The position numbers were made by a program, and so were the translations under genes. From contig BCKC01000004.1 of NCBI GenBank assembly GCA_001600455.1, positions 2,654,915 to 2,718,914 on the forward strand: a DNA stretch of 64,000 bases. The letters run 5' to 3'. Within the stretch, counting starts at the first letter, position 1. Every line of letters begins with the position of its first letter. This document shows positions 23,654 to 35,250 of this stretch, piece by piece. This stretch comes from Endocalyx cinctus. Its lineage: Eukaryota; Ascomycota; Sordariomycetes; Amphisphaeriales; Apiosporaceae. The notes beneath the pieces are model-generated. The model ran no database searches and was not told where the DNA came from. It saw nothing but the letters and a program-made list of their open reading frames with translations.

Positions 23654-26600
23654 GGCGGCAAAATGACTTAGGATGGTAACGTTTGTCGAATGAGTTTATG
23701 TATATGAGCGTGTACTAAGTTTGGTAGGTAGATAAGTTTGATAGCGATATGAGTTCGTTTGTGAATTTGTGCGTACGTATGCAGAAATGTGCGCGCGTGT
23801 TTGTGGGTGTATATAATTTGTGGGAATGATAGTTTTATCTCTTTAGAAATTCGCAAACCCCTCATATAGCCGATCAGGCTAGGATGAGAATAAGTAAAGT
23901 GTTGTTGAACAGAAGTCAACGAACTTATAATTATTAGTCTTGTGGAAGCAACGGCAGGCAATAGAATTGTCTGACTAGGTTAGCTGATCTACACTAAAAT
24001 AGATTCTCTAAAGCAGTACAGTTGTCAATACAGTACAAGAATGTACCAGAATGCCTTATGACGCTGTTGATGTAGTGTCAGGGTTTTATCGTAATAGTGT
24101 ACAGTAACGTTGGCTCTACAGGTGTAGTGGTAGTCTGGCTGCTAATTAGTGTATTTATGAGGGCAACCCTGATCTGACAACCCCAAGGTGGGGGAAGAGG
24201 GGAGCTTACTTAGTAGGGATGATGTCAATAACGAGTATAAGTACTGTAATATATACCAAGTAGGTAATATACCAAGTAATATAGGCACCGCCTAATAGGT
24301 ACTACCTAACAGCCCGATAGGTACAGTAGTAGTATGTACTATGTATAATCAGAATGAAAATAATTGCATACGCTACATAAGCGTGTGTATACTAGTTGTG
24401 TATCCATCATGCATGCGTAGGTGTAGTATATCCATATACTACTTGGTATAGGGAGGTAAGAATGCAGATAACATGTATGTATATCCATATCCATATATGT
24501 ATTTGGTAGTACTGCATATAAATGATCACCGGACAAGTTTTGGAATTGGTATCAGCCCATACACAAGAAAATATTCGGGAATGGACACTTTTGTGTTTGC
24601 TCGTAGTATACTATAAGGTAGCGTCTGTGCCTGCTAGTATTTGCTAGTATGTATTTACTTAAGTAAGTACTTTAAGTACCTACTACCTGGGTATGTAATT
24701 AATATGTTTTCTTTTTTGATATGCATATGTTGATATGTTAAAAGAGGCAGTGCAAGCTCGAAATTGTGAAGTGATTGGGGGATCTATTCACAACTATCTT
24801 TGGTAACGATTACCTGCTTGATTGGGGATTTGGTTGTAGGATTACCTGTACACCAAGGAGGAAGACGATAGCCAATGAGCCAGAGTATGACGTTCGGGCC
24901 TATTTTTGTGCCTGTCAAACCTCTTTGAAGAGAAACGGAAAGGGGTGGGGATCCAGTTCCGATGTGTAGATGAACGATCGTCGCGGTAACTAACAGATAT
25001 CACACTAATAAAACCCCGGGAGGAGCTCAATAATAAATAAATGAAAAAAAAAAAAAAAAAAAACCAGTTGTATGTAAGTAATTTGGAGACGAATTACAGT
25101 ATTATTATTATTATTATTTCGATAGGGTGTAAAGTAAGTATGTAGTGAATTGACCCCTCACGATATTGAGTAAGTAAAGGGGAGAGAAAGTTGGGCCGAT
25201 TTATAACGGCCTGCATTTAAGTCAAAGTCCGCTCTGACCCGATGTCCACTTAGAAAATATGTCATTTAAAATTTCATCATCGTTTATACATCTAAATATA
25301 AATTGCTTGTTTCTTAAAAGATTTAAGTATGATATCGAGTTCTTTTTTTTCCCCTTGCGAGTTACTCTCGTCAGGATATAGATGGAGACCGCTTGTACCA
25401 TTGCTGAAACTGAGATATTTGTCTGGTCTAGGTGCTATCGGCTCACCCTTCGCGTCTCAAACGAAGCCAACGGGTGATCAAAAGAGAAGAAAAGAAGAAG
25501 CAAGCTGCATGTCAGGTTACATATACCGTCAGCCCGACTCGTATGGCGACGAATACGCCGCATCATAGTGCTTGTAAAGCGGACGCTTGGCCCCTTTTCA
25601 CACGGAGATACCGCTGCAGCCACTCGACTCGAAAAAGGTTTGTCAGAACGCTTAGCCGCAGAGATCTGCCCAACTGATGCAGCAAACATGTATGCAAGCA
25701 TAGTTTTTTTTTTTTTTTTATCCCTTCCTTTCTTTCTTTCTTATTACCTTCAGCACTAAGTGGTGACAACTCATCATCTAGTATAGTATACTATATCGGA
25801 TTCGCTACCCCCACATACATACACCACATACGCGCGCGCAATTGGTTTCCGGTTGGGTTTTGCATACCCGAGATTTCTCACCGATAATGAGTGAATGGAA
25901 TGCAGTTATTGCAATATTAGCTTTACCGATATGACTGGCATCGAGTGAAGCCATTGGGGTGGTAGCATCTAGTTTGGGATTCGTAATTCGAGCGATGACT
26001 ACCTCCAATAGAACAAGGTCGACGAATTCATTAGTACCTTGATCCATACCATAATTGGTTCATTCATCTCCAGGGCTCCTACTTGTCAAAGTATACTTCA
26101 AACAAAATATCAAGCTGGCGGGCTTGGTTATAAGATGCTGGCAGCGCGGTAAACGCTGCATACATGTTTGGTCCTTGTAGCTAATTAAGATCCGCTGCAG
26201 GGCATAACTGAATGATGTAGTGTAGGTTAAGCCTTAGGTTTCGTTTTGATACAAAACGACACTAGTTACATATCCTATTTAATAATATGTAAGCCTCACT
26301 CAGTGAAATCGAGCTCATATAATAAACCCATACTCGACGTATATCGAATATCCGTGAGCGGCGTGCGGGGCGGATACCGATTCAGTTATGTAGGAACACC
26401 AGATTGCCAACCTGGGACATGGGCGAGAAAGGTAAGTACTTGTGTATTTACTTGCAAACCCTACGATATACACCTAGGTATTAGTAGATATTTATGGATA
26501 GCACTGAATACAAAGTATATAGGAAAGATAGTTATCCTAAATTGTTATTGTATTGGAATTTTAGTGATTTGTAACAAAATAATAATGATAATAATGATAA

Positions 26601-27160
26601 TAACAACATTTATTATGACCCCTCGTCATCCTGTTGGTAGTGTTGGTTGATTGATATTGATAGCCACTTAACTTAGCAGCTTCTTATCTATTTATTACAT
26701 CTATCTTGGCTTATCTCAGACTGCCAGGGTTGCCAAGGCTCATCTTTTACCAAATGTCGTCGCCGTGCATACGAATTCGTCCCAAATCGACTGACTTATT
26801 AAATTATTATTAGACTCTTTTCCAACTTCACTAATTTCATCACAATATCTCCAAAGCTCTATACAGGCTATCAACCCGATTATTCATCCCCGTAAATGAA
26901 GACATCGCATCTGCTGTTGGATCAGACACTGTGTGATTCTCTATTCTTAGCTTTTACCTACCAACCAACTAACTAAGGTAACCTACACTACACTACGAAA
27001 CACGGATATTTACGGAGCACAAACCACTAAATACTAAGTAGATATTTCATCCAGATTTAGACACATTCCCTTCGACTTATTTATCCCCGAAACTTACAAC
27101 TATTCCTCCATCGCCACTTTTCCTGACCCAAGTATTAAATGAAGTGAATTACGGAACGTC
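23654..27160. other. Gene-poor divergent region
   Basis: About 3.5 kb between pyrG (-) and the phosphatidylinositol synthase gene (+). It is AT-rich with A/T homopolymers (about 25044-25062), ATT repeats (25100-25118) and TAGGTA/TATATCCATA words (24240-24520). On the minus strand from about 26180 to 25435 there are several adjacent open segments of near-coding composition, but in different frames and broken by stops; I regard them as a possible decayed gene rather than a CDS. Confidence 0.5.
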
Positions 27161-28298
27161 ATGTCTCAACGAATGACTCGACGACAAGCTGCCGCCGCCG
27201 CCGCCAGAAGTGAAACCCCCATCAACGGATCCCCCGGGTTAGATTCCAAGACAGAAACGGATGGGAATAGTCAGAGTGAAAACATCATCGATGCGATGGC
27301 TTCCGACAGCGAAGATGGCAACGCTCCAATAGAAAATATATTCCTCTTTTATCCAAACCTAATCGGTATGTTGCTAATACCTAATTATTTTAAACGCATA
27401 TACCAGTGATGATCTTCAGCTAACGAAACCATGATGGATAAGGCTACTCCCGTATCGTACTCGCCATTGCATCCCTCTACTACATGCCTCTACACCCGCG
27501 GACTTGTTCTCTCCTATACAGCATCTCTTGTCTCCTAGATGCTCTCGACGGTCTAGCCGCCAGATATTTCAATCAGTCAACCAGATTTGGTGCCGTTCTC
27601 GACATGGTGACGGATCGATGCACAACGTCTTGTCTGCTTGTGTTCCTCTCGTCTGCCTTCCCACGATGGGCTATTGTGTTTCAAAGCCTCATTGCGCTAG
27701 ACTTTGCAAGTCATTACATGCATATGTACGCTACGCTGGCTATGGGAGGCTCGGCTGAGAGTCATAAGAACGTAGACAAATCGAGAAGCTGGCTTCTCAA
27801 CCTCTACTATACCAACAAGGTTCGTCATTACTATTCAAGTTGACATTTTCAATTTTAAATTTACCCGAAAGATTTCTAATATTCATTTCATACTAGACTG
27901 TTCTCTTCTGGTGCTGTGCCTTGAACGAAACGTTTTTCATCGCCTTGTACCTATTATCTTTCTCTTCGCCTCTTTTATCGCCCCAACTCCTCCAGCCCTT
28001 AGGCGAAACAAAAGCGGCCGCGATCCAGACTGGAGCACAAGTTAACAGCTCGGTGCTCCGACAATTGTTCACAAACCCGTACAGCGCAGCTGCTCTGGAA
28101 ATGGCACGAGCGAACAAAATGGACTCGACCTGGCCGTGGATTCTAGCGGGAGTCAGTTTTCCGGTCATGGCAGTCAAGCAGCTCCTCAACGTCATCCAAC
28201 TCGTTAAGGCGAGCAGATGGCTCGCGGAAGGAGACGTGAAGATGCGAAGGGCTGCTGGCATATCAAACCCACAAAAGCAAGCTCAGAAGAACAAGTAA
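27161..28298 (+). CDS. PIS1: Phosphatidylinositol synthase (CDP-DAG-inositol transferase)
   Basis: ER membrane enzyme that joins CDP-diacylglycerol and myo-inositol to give phosphatidylinositol. It is 327 aa from exons 27161-27365, 27443-27819 and 27897-28298; both introns are GT-AG and the frame closes. Residues 1-60 are a polar, Ala/Ser/Glu-rich cytosolic extension absent from yeast Pis1 (220 aa) but usual in filamentous fungi. The membrane core starts at NIFLFYPNLIGYSRIVLAIA. The CDP-alcohol phosphotransferase signature is complete: D-x2-DG-x2-AR-x8-G-x3-D-x3-D, read from SCLLDALDGLAARYFNQ through RFGAVLDMVTDR. SHYMHMYATLAMG follows, as in known enzymes, and further hydrophobic segments lie in exon 3 before a Lys/Gln-rich tail. 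Function is firm. Confidence 0.95.
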
Positions 28299-31200
28299 TA
28301 CATTGTCTGTGGTGCCAACAAGCTTCGGAAACGATCTGAAGTTCTTAAATGGCAAAATAAACGTTTCCATCATAGCCGGGAAAGAACATCATCAAGGGCC
28401 GTGCGTGTAAATTTTTATATATAACAAGGAGATGCCATGGAATCAGTAAAATAGGGAGTCCATTGCGCAACAGGGCCGGAGGAATACAAATCATCGGTAA
28501 GAGTTGCATTAAGATGGCGCAGAGAGGCTAGGGTTAGATTAGGAAATCGGAGTTCGGTTCATACTTTGTTATTATAACACACATAATTCACATTGTCTAT
28601 GTGTAGAGACGTCAACGCGATGTTCTCGTGACAAGCTATTCGCCAAGCAAGAATAAAAGCATATCAATGGCTGGGAGAGCTTGACACATAGATGAAAAAC
28701 TAAATTTCATTCACTTGTACTCTGTATATTTTCTCGGTACACAATTACCAATAAGACTACCTACTGTGTAAGCATGAGCTCCTTGGTGATACTAGGTAGG
28801 GAGTAGGTAGGTACCTTTTGTTTCCTCATTAATTAACGTGTAATTTTTTTTTTTTTAAGTCGGGATATTACCCGGTCAGAAACCAGGTTTGTTACGTATA
28901 TCATAGCTATAGACAAACAGCTATCTAGAATCAGGACTAGTCTCGGCAAGGTGGCATTTTAGCTACGTAAAAAAAAAAAAAATTATTTACGGAGTAGGTA
29001 TGTAATTACAGAATACATACACAGTAGTATCCATGGATGGACTTTGATATTATATATTGGAAATATTCACTAATTATTATTGTTATTATTATTTGAGAAG
29101 AGGACTAGAAAAGAAATAGTGAACGATAAATCTATGGATACATCTATCCTATTCCCTTCATATCCTCGTCTTCTGTTTCTAATACGATAGTGGAATACAG
29201 ACTCCAGAGTATCTAGACTGTTAGATAATAGGTCATAATATTATACAATAGGTCAAAAATGTGTTGTGGTGAAATCGGTGAAGGTAATGGGATGTATCCA
29301 CTTCCTAGGTATACTGTGTACTGCACTACACATACGGAGTAATATGTGCCTAGGTAATGAGATAGATCCACCAAATATAAAAAGTTAGCAAACAGTGTGG
29401 AGTTATATACAGTGTAAAGTGCAAACCGTGTCTACTAGTCTAGCATTACCCACCCAGCCACCGTGAAAAAATTTCAAAGTGGAGTATGACTAAAACTTTT
29501 ATGCCACTGCTGACCGCTCAATCACCCACAAATTATTATTATAAATAAATCTCTTTCCTCTTCTCTTTTCCCTTCTCTTTTCTTTCTTTCTTCTTCATGT
29601 CGACAATGTCAGTCATCCCCCACCCCCTACACTTTTGGTAATACGCCAGCAATCAATCATACTGACCATTCTTTTTCTCAATTACAGACTTCAGAGAATC
29701 ATTTCTATAGTATTCGTCCTACTCTAGGTTTCCTAAAGAAGCCACAGATCCCACCCTGGTTGATGAACGAAAATCCCCATTGCCCTAGAGTGAAAACATT
29801 TATTACGTCGCACCTAGGTACCCTTCTCTTCGGAGTCGGAATGCCTCCTTGTCTCGTAGCTTTCGCACTGTCCGAAAGGATGGCGGTCTTGTCTCTAGAC
29901 TTGACTGTAGAGAGAGCGGTTATGATCTCAACCCCGATCTTGCTTGTGGTCTTGCCTTCGGGCGCACAGCCGGGGTGGGCTTTGGCGGAAGTCTGACAGG
30001 CGTCTTTCCCCTTTTTTTCATTACTTTCGTGTGCCTTGCCATGCGTCGTGAAGAAGAAGATCTAACTAGTATTGCGTAAATGAAATGAACGTGATCGTGT
30101 AATGCCGTTCATAGCTGCTGCTGTGGTGGACACAAAGCTTCCACCATTGTAGCTTAATCAAGTCAAAGCTGTGTATCATAGTTATGTACATGTAAATAGA
30201 ACGGGAGGAAATTCATCTGCTTAATCAGTAAATATTTTCCAACTTCAATTCTTGACCCTACCTTCTCCGCGGTTGTGATAATGGAAAATTAGTATTAAAA
30301 AAAAAAAGGCGACCTGGCATGGACGGGCGACTTCTACGTGCTACACTAAATATATTCATCTAACAAACCGAAAATCTCAATCTCAATTTAAGGAATTTGG
30401 GATTATGTGTACCAGCTAGATCTGATGTTTTTGGTACGTGTCCTCTTTTTCTGTCTTGGCTTCATGAGTATGAAGTTCCTAGCCTACTGATATCGTGGGC
30501 TTCGCTATTGTCTGCATTTTTTGGCTCGGCTCTAAGACAGGGTAGGAATCAAATAAGAGTCCGTAAAATCTGGCTCGTAGAAATAATGTATAGAAAATAG
30601 GCGTAGTAAATTTATGACATACCAGTTAGAAAAACCTGGCAGGCGTCGATGAGCAGCTGACCAGTTCATTGAGGAGTTAGAGTACTGCTGGATACCGGTA
30701 AGACCATTGCTATAAGCTATTGGAACTGCCTTCTTTGTAGGGAATAGAATGAAGAGCACCATCGTTATGATAGACTGATGTAGCGATAGCTTGACCGAGC
30801 CTCATTGCTTAATTTCCTAGCGATGGTTCACGTAAAGGAAAATATATAGACAAATTTATATATCGTGTAAAGAATTTTCTACATTCCTCCTTTACTATAA
30901 ATCCACAAATACTAAGTAGTTGGTAAATAGCCCCCCAGCTACAATATTATACGTTACATTCCGCTCTTAGGGCAATATAAGACCTGTGGTAGCGATAGAT
31001 GCCCATAGTTGTTTCGATAGCGCCCCAAGTTGATGGTTAAACGTCTCTTATATTCAATTGTAAAGAATGAAAACGTGGAGTGATTTCTCCTTGTTGATTC
31101 CAAGTGGTTCTACTCGAGCAGCCCATTTGTAAGAATCGCTATTCTATTATCCTAAGAGCGTCACCTTCTTTTAATTTCACCCAGTTGAAACCATAAACCT

Positions 31201-32990
31201 TACCGTTGCTAGAGACGTTCGAACTTGGTGTCTTACTGGTATTAGCGCTTACAGAAGAGAAGCTTGGCGTCTACATATTATGTTTTCAAGTAGCCATTGC
31301 ACGGTCCACCATCCTTGTAAATCCCCACTCTCCATTAACACCCCAGTCAACGGATATCTCCGCGGTAGATTTAGGGAGAGACCACGGATGCAACGTCGAT
31401 CTCAGCCCCACGCTGTTAATATCGACTTCACTTCAAACCTCAACATCGTAAATATTATAACATAAAACACAACTTCGCTCGGCCGATCCCCTTTAAGTCT
31501 TTCGCACGCTCTTCCTCCATGGTATAATCTTTTCAGAAATGGCAAAGCTTCATTCGAAGTGTTGAATCAGAGAGATCGGCAATCTGCCCATAAAAGTGCT
31601 GCTAAATCTTTCAGGGGTTGTTCTTCGGGCCGGGTCGACGCTGCTAGATTTCTTCCATCCGAGGTGACCGTTCACCACACTCGAGGGAATTGATGCCGAG
31701 CTCTTTCAATTTCTATCTATATTTTGAATAAGTACGCTGGTCTTAATGCACAGATCTCGTCTGTTCCAAAATCTTGCAAGGCGGAGGCCAGTGTTGAGTC
31801 GTCGCCGCATAGTAATAAAGTTGGCAAGTTGAAGCTATGGAGCTAATAAAGAGAAGTATACATATTCTTACGTCTCTTGGCAGTAGATGCTAGGCATTTC
31901 GTATGCTTGTTGACATTTTGAAGGTCATTGAGACCTGTATATCGTGGTTATAATCCTTGGTCGGTTTCAAGGAAGTTGGTGGTATTCGAGACTTATAAGG
32001 GGATATTTAACACGGAAAATAGCTTCTCGGAACGCTCCAAAAGCTTTTGTTGATTATCCTCTGAGGTTTTGTTGGATAAAGATCTTCGCCGTCACGTTCG
32101 GGGATTGTCGATTTATCTGATAGACTCCCTTGGATAATGTCGCGTCATTCATCGTGCTCGCGCCGCAAAATATTCATTATACGGTGCTAGAATCCATTTC
32201 TGTATCAATTCTCAGTCACCACGCTTGTGTATATCGGGAAAATAATCCCTGTATAGTGGTTTTGATACGCGGGAAAGGGCCACGCAATTCCAGCCTCAAA
32301 GCCCGGAAGTCGCCGTTTTCTATGTCAATACTATCATCTATTTGGGACTTCTTTCCTCTATATCCATCATCTTTCATCTTATCTATACTAGTAAACCCTA
32401 TTATTTTATTTGATTTGGTCATATGCACCTCTTGATCCATCGAAATACAGTCAATTGGCATATTTAAAGCCGGCAAAGAGATCAATCCCAACCGCGAGAC
32501 CCACCGCTCCCTGCATAGATATTCCGACTGATATCCCTTTTCCATGATAATTAGAACGTATATTCAAATTTTCAAGTCATAAAAACCACGCGCTGTGGTG
32601 ATATCGATGGTTCGATTTTCAAAGAGACACGAAAACGCATCTGCTCCAGACCAGTTCACGTCCAAGATCACTATTTCATCAACAACTCCACAACCACGGG
32701 CTCTCACATCCTAAAACTTGGCCAGTTGATATAATTCATCATAATATACACTTGGATATTACTTTTTCTATACATTTCTTCATACGCAGGTGTCATTTGC
32801 CGATTCATGCTCATTTACCTCGATTTTCCAACCTAGACCCGCTATAAGGATTATTCATATATACCATATAATACATATGTAACCAAGGGCTATAGTGCAA
32901 CTATACGCTATTAATTAACTAACAAACTTCCCTTATTTGGTTAAGCTTATGCAATTACAAGGGTTACAGCCACGTCCCACTTATTTTTAC
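28299..32990. other. Long gene-poor AT-rich stretch
   Basis: About 4.7 kb with no gene I can support. It contains two copies of the recurrent 9-mer (28988-28996 and 29333-29341), TAGGTA words (28790-28815) and poly-A/T runs. Short open segments at 29760-30079, 31206-31465 and, on the minus strand, 32545-32216 have no recognisable domain and do not join through convincing splice sites. Parts may be decayed genes. Confidence 0.45.
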
Positions 32991-32998
32991 TATATAAA
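32991..32998 (+). promoter_or_regulatory. TATA box of the serine-rich gene
   Basis: TATATAAA lies 117 bases upstream of the chosen ATG (33108) and 61 bases upstream of an earlier ATG at 33052. This is a plausible distance for a core promoter with a short pyrimidine-rich leader. Confidence 0.5.
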
Positions 32999-33107
32999 CT
33001 TCCCCGGTGCACCTGTCTCCTTGACATTTCTTCTTCCCTTCATCATTTTAGATGCTTTCTATTCTAATTTTCACATGCCACATTCTGATTGATTCCATCT
33101 ATCTACA

Positions 33108-35250
33108 ATGCCCTCATCACGCCTACCTACAATGCCCCCATCCCCTTTTCAGCGTCGACCTTTTCGAAGGCCGGTGGTTAATGTCCACCAACCATCTCTC
33201 CAACACCCGCCACTTGTTTATCACCACAAGTACTTCTTTCCTCCCGGACGATGTGAACGTCCTTGTTGCGTGAAGGTTAAAGAGTTGATGCCCGCCGCCT
33301 GGTGTCCGCATCAAATCTCTCGTAAGTTTTCTCTCCCCTATCCTTCCCTTTTCTTTTGATCATTCATCTTACCCTATGTTACCTACAATCATTCCACTCC
33401 TTCCTTCCCCCCTTTCATCAATTCCCAGCCCCCCTCGGTAATAATCATTCCATCAAGACTTCCATCCCAATCCCCTTCCCCAATATCAATTTTCATCGAA
33501 ACGCTTGAAACTAGTTGTTATCAGTCCTTGTCCATGACTGATAACTAATAATTTCTTTTAGCGGATCGCATGAAGAACGGTTTTCGCATCGTCCACGTCC
33601 GCGGCCCTCCTCCTCCTTGGCACCTTAATCGGTCACCGTCTCCCTCCCCCTCCCTTCATGATTCCCCACCATCCATTCATTCCATTCATTCATCGGTGGC
33701 CCAGGAATCATCACACTCTTTTTCGACTTCTCAGAAGTCATTACACTCTTTTGTTTCTTCTGCCTCTTCACGTCCGACTACACCCAAGAGATCTTCGCCA
33801 GTCATTCATTCAACTATCCAGCGAAGTCCTTCTCCAACGGCTCCTCGGGAGCCATCACGTTCTTTCAAGGTCCTGCCGGATGCTCCTCGGTACGATTTCA
33901 CCATGTCGACATGGAGTAGTTGTACTGAGGAAGCAGTTGAAGAGGAGGAGTTGGACAGTCCTCCTGTCCAAAAACGAACGGATCCCCTTGCAGCACTGTA
34001 AGTAGCCCCTACATGTATCCCACTTTCTCTGTTCATGTTGCTAACTTCTATACGTCGCAGTGCATTAAGAGACCCGGAACTGTATCAGCGCGTTCGGAAC
34101 GCGATGAACGGTATCGAGCCGCCAAGAAGGCAAGACAGGGAGAGATCGTTTTCCTACGACTTTTCTTGTACAGAAAGTTGTATCACCGCATCCTTCAACT
34201 CGGATGCGTCCACTCATTTACCGGCGTCATCTTCTGGCGCGTCCAATCCTTTACCGGCCACTTCACCCACCCGCTCTCGGACAGGTGTCCACCTTGCATC
34301 ATCGTCTGATGCATCCGCTCATTCGGCCTCCTCTTTTGGCTCATACGTTCCTTATTCTCAATTCCAGTCTAAGATAGCCAAAAGAGCGTTTGCTTCTTAT
34401 TCATCGTCATCTGTTGATGCTTCCTCTCGTTCTGGGTCAACTTTTGGCCCGTCCATTCCCTCTGCTGCGTTACCTGCTAACGCGTCCATTCCTTCTGCAT
34501 CACTCGCTGGTGCATTCACTCATTCTTCAGCATCTGACGATGAATCCACTCGTTCGTACATCGAACGAAGACAAATCGAGCAAGACTGGTGCCTTGTCCG
34601 TGATCTGGTCTGGGACCCAGTGTGAGTGCTTAAACCTCCCGTGTTTCTAATTTATTTTCCTATTTTAGAAGTTTCCTCAAAACTTTTACTAATATGTGAT
34701 ATTTCTGCGTACTAGTGAGATATTCAGATACACTCGCTGTCTGAATGCCGATTGGGCAGGGGAAAGCAGCTACCCAGAGTTCCGATACTTGATGAGGTTA
34801 ATGGCTCAAGATTTGGACTTCGGTCCATATGCCCTGGCCGACCGGCCACCTGCGTCTTGGTTTGACGCGTTCGCTCACCTGCCAGCGTCACCTTTCGGCG
34901 GGTCCACTCATTCACCGGCACCATCTTCTGGTGCGTCCACTCGTTTACTTGAGCCAGCTTTTACCGTGGTGCCTCCATCAGCAGCATCTTCTTCAGATGC
35001 GTCCACTCATTCATCGGTCACCTCTAGGCGGACAGTTCACCTGACTACCGCTAAGCGACACACTCGTTCTGTAGTGAAGCGGCACTTCAATACATTACGT
35101 CAGGTACCCAGCACGACCACAATCCCTGTTGTGAAGCAGTGTCCCCCGGCCCCGGCCTCTACTGGTCTCGGCTGGAAGTCAATCTCTTGCATTGCTCTCG
35201 CAGCAACCACTGTCGCGGCCGGCCTCGCGTATGCTTGGCTCTCTGGCTGA
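33108..35250 (+). CDS. Serine-rich, repeat-containing, probably tail-anchored orphan protein
   Basis: I do not recognise this gene. Four exons (33108-33321, 33562-33997, 34061-34621 and 34716-35250) give 581 aa with canonical splice sites. The N-terminus is Pro/Arg-rich and has a small Cys cluster (CERPCCVKVK, then WCPHQIS). Exon 2 is Ser/Pro-rich with an acidic stretch (EEAVEEEELDS). Exons 3 and 4 carry a degenerate repeat of the SSDASTHLPASSSGAST type, also visible in DNA as imperfect 30-40-base units. Non-repetitive blocks such as ALRDPELYQRVRNAMNG and SYPEFRYLMRLMAQDL interrupt it. The last 26 residues are one hydrophobic helix (SCIALAATTVAAGLAYAWL), so a tail anchor in ER or mitochondrial outer membrane is possible. 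An out-of-frame upstream ATG (33052) overlaps the start. Intron 3 is homologous to an intron of the next gene (see the introner entries). Splicing is convincing; function unknown. Confidence 0.65.
34622..34715 (+). mobile_element. Introner-like element, short copy (intron 3 of serine-rich gene)
   Basis: This 94-nt spliceosomal intron (GTGAGT to TACTAG) is homologous to the last intron of the MFS gene 3.5 kb downstream, although the two host genes are unrelated. Its last 31 bases differ from that copy at one position (ends GATATTTCTGCGTACTAG), and a 22-base middle block (TAGAAG then TTCCT then AAAACTTT) differs at two. The first bases (GTGAG, CTTAAA) also match. The homology stops at the splice sites. 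The five bases GTGAG occur at the intron start (34622-34626) and again across the 3' junction (34715-34719), as a target duplication would. Sequence homology is seen directly; mobility is inferred. Confidence 0.7.

Noticed and set aside
29760..30079. Two overlapping plus-strand frames with hydrophobic segments
   Set aside because: Neither has a domain or splice partner; they overlap in different frames in a gene-free stretch.
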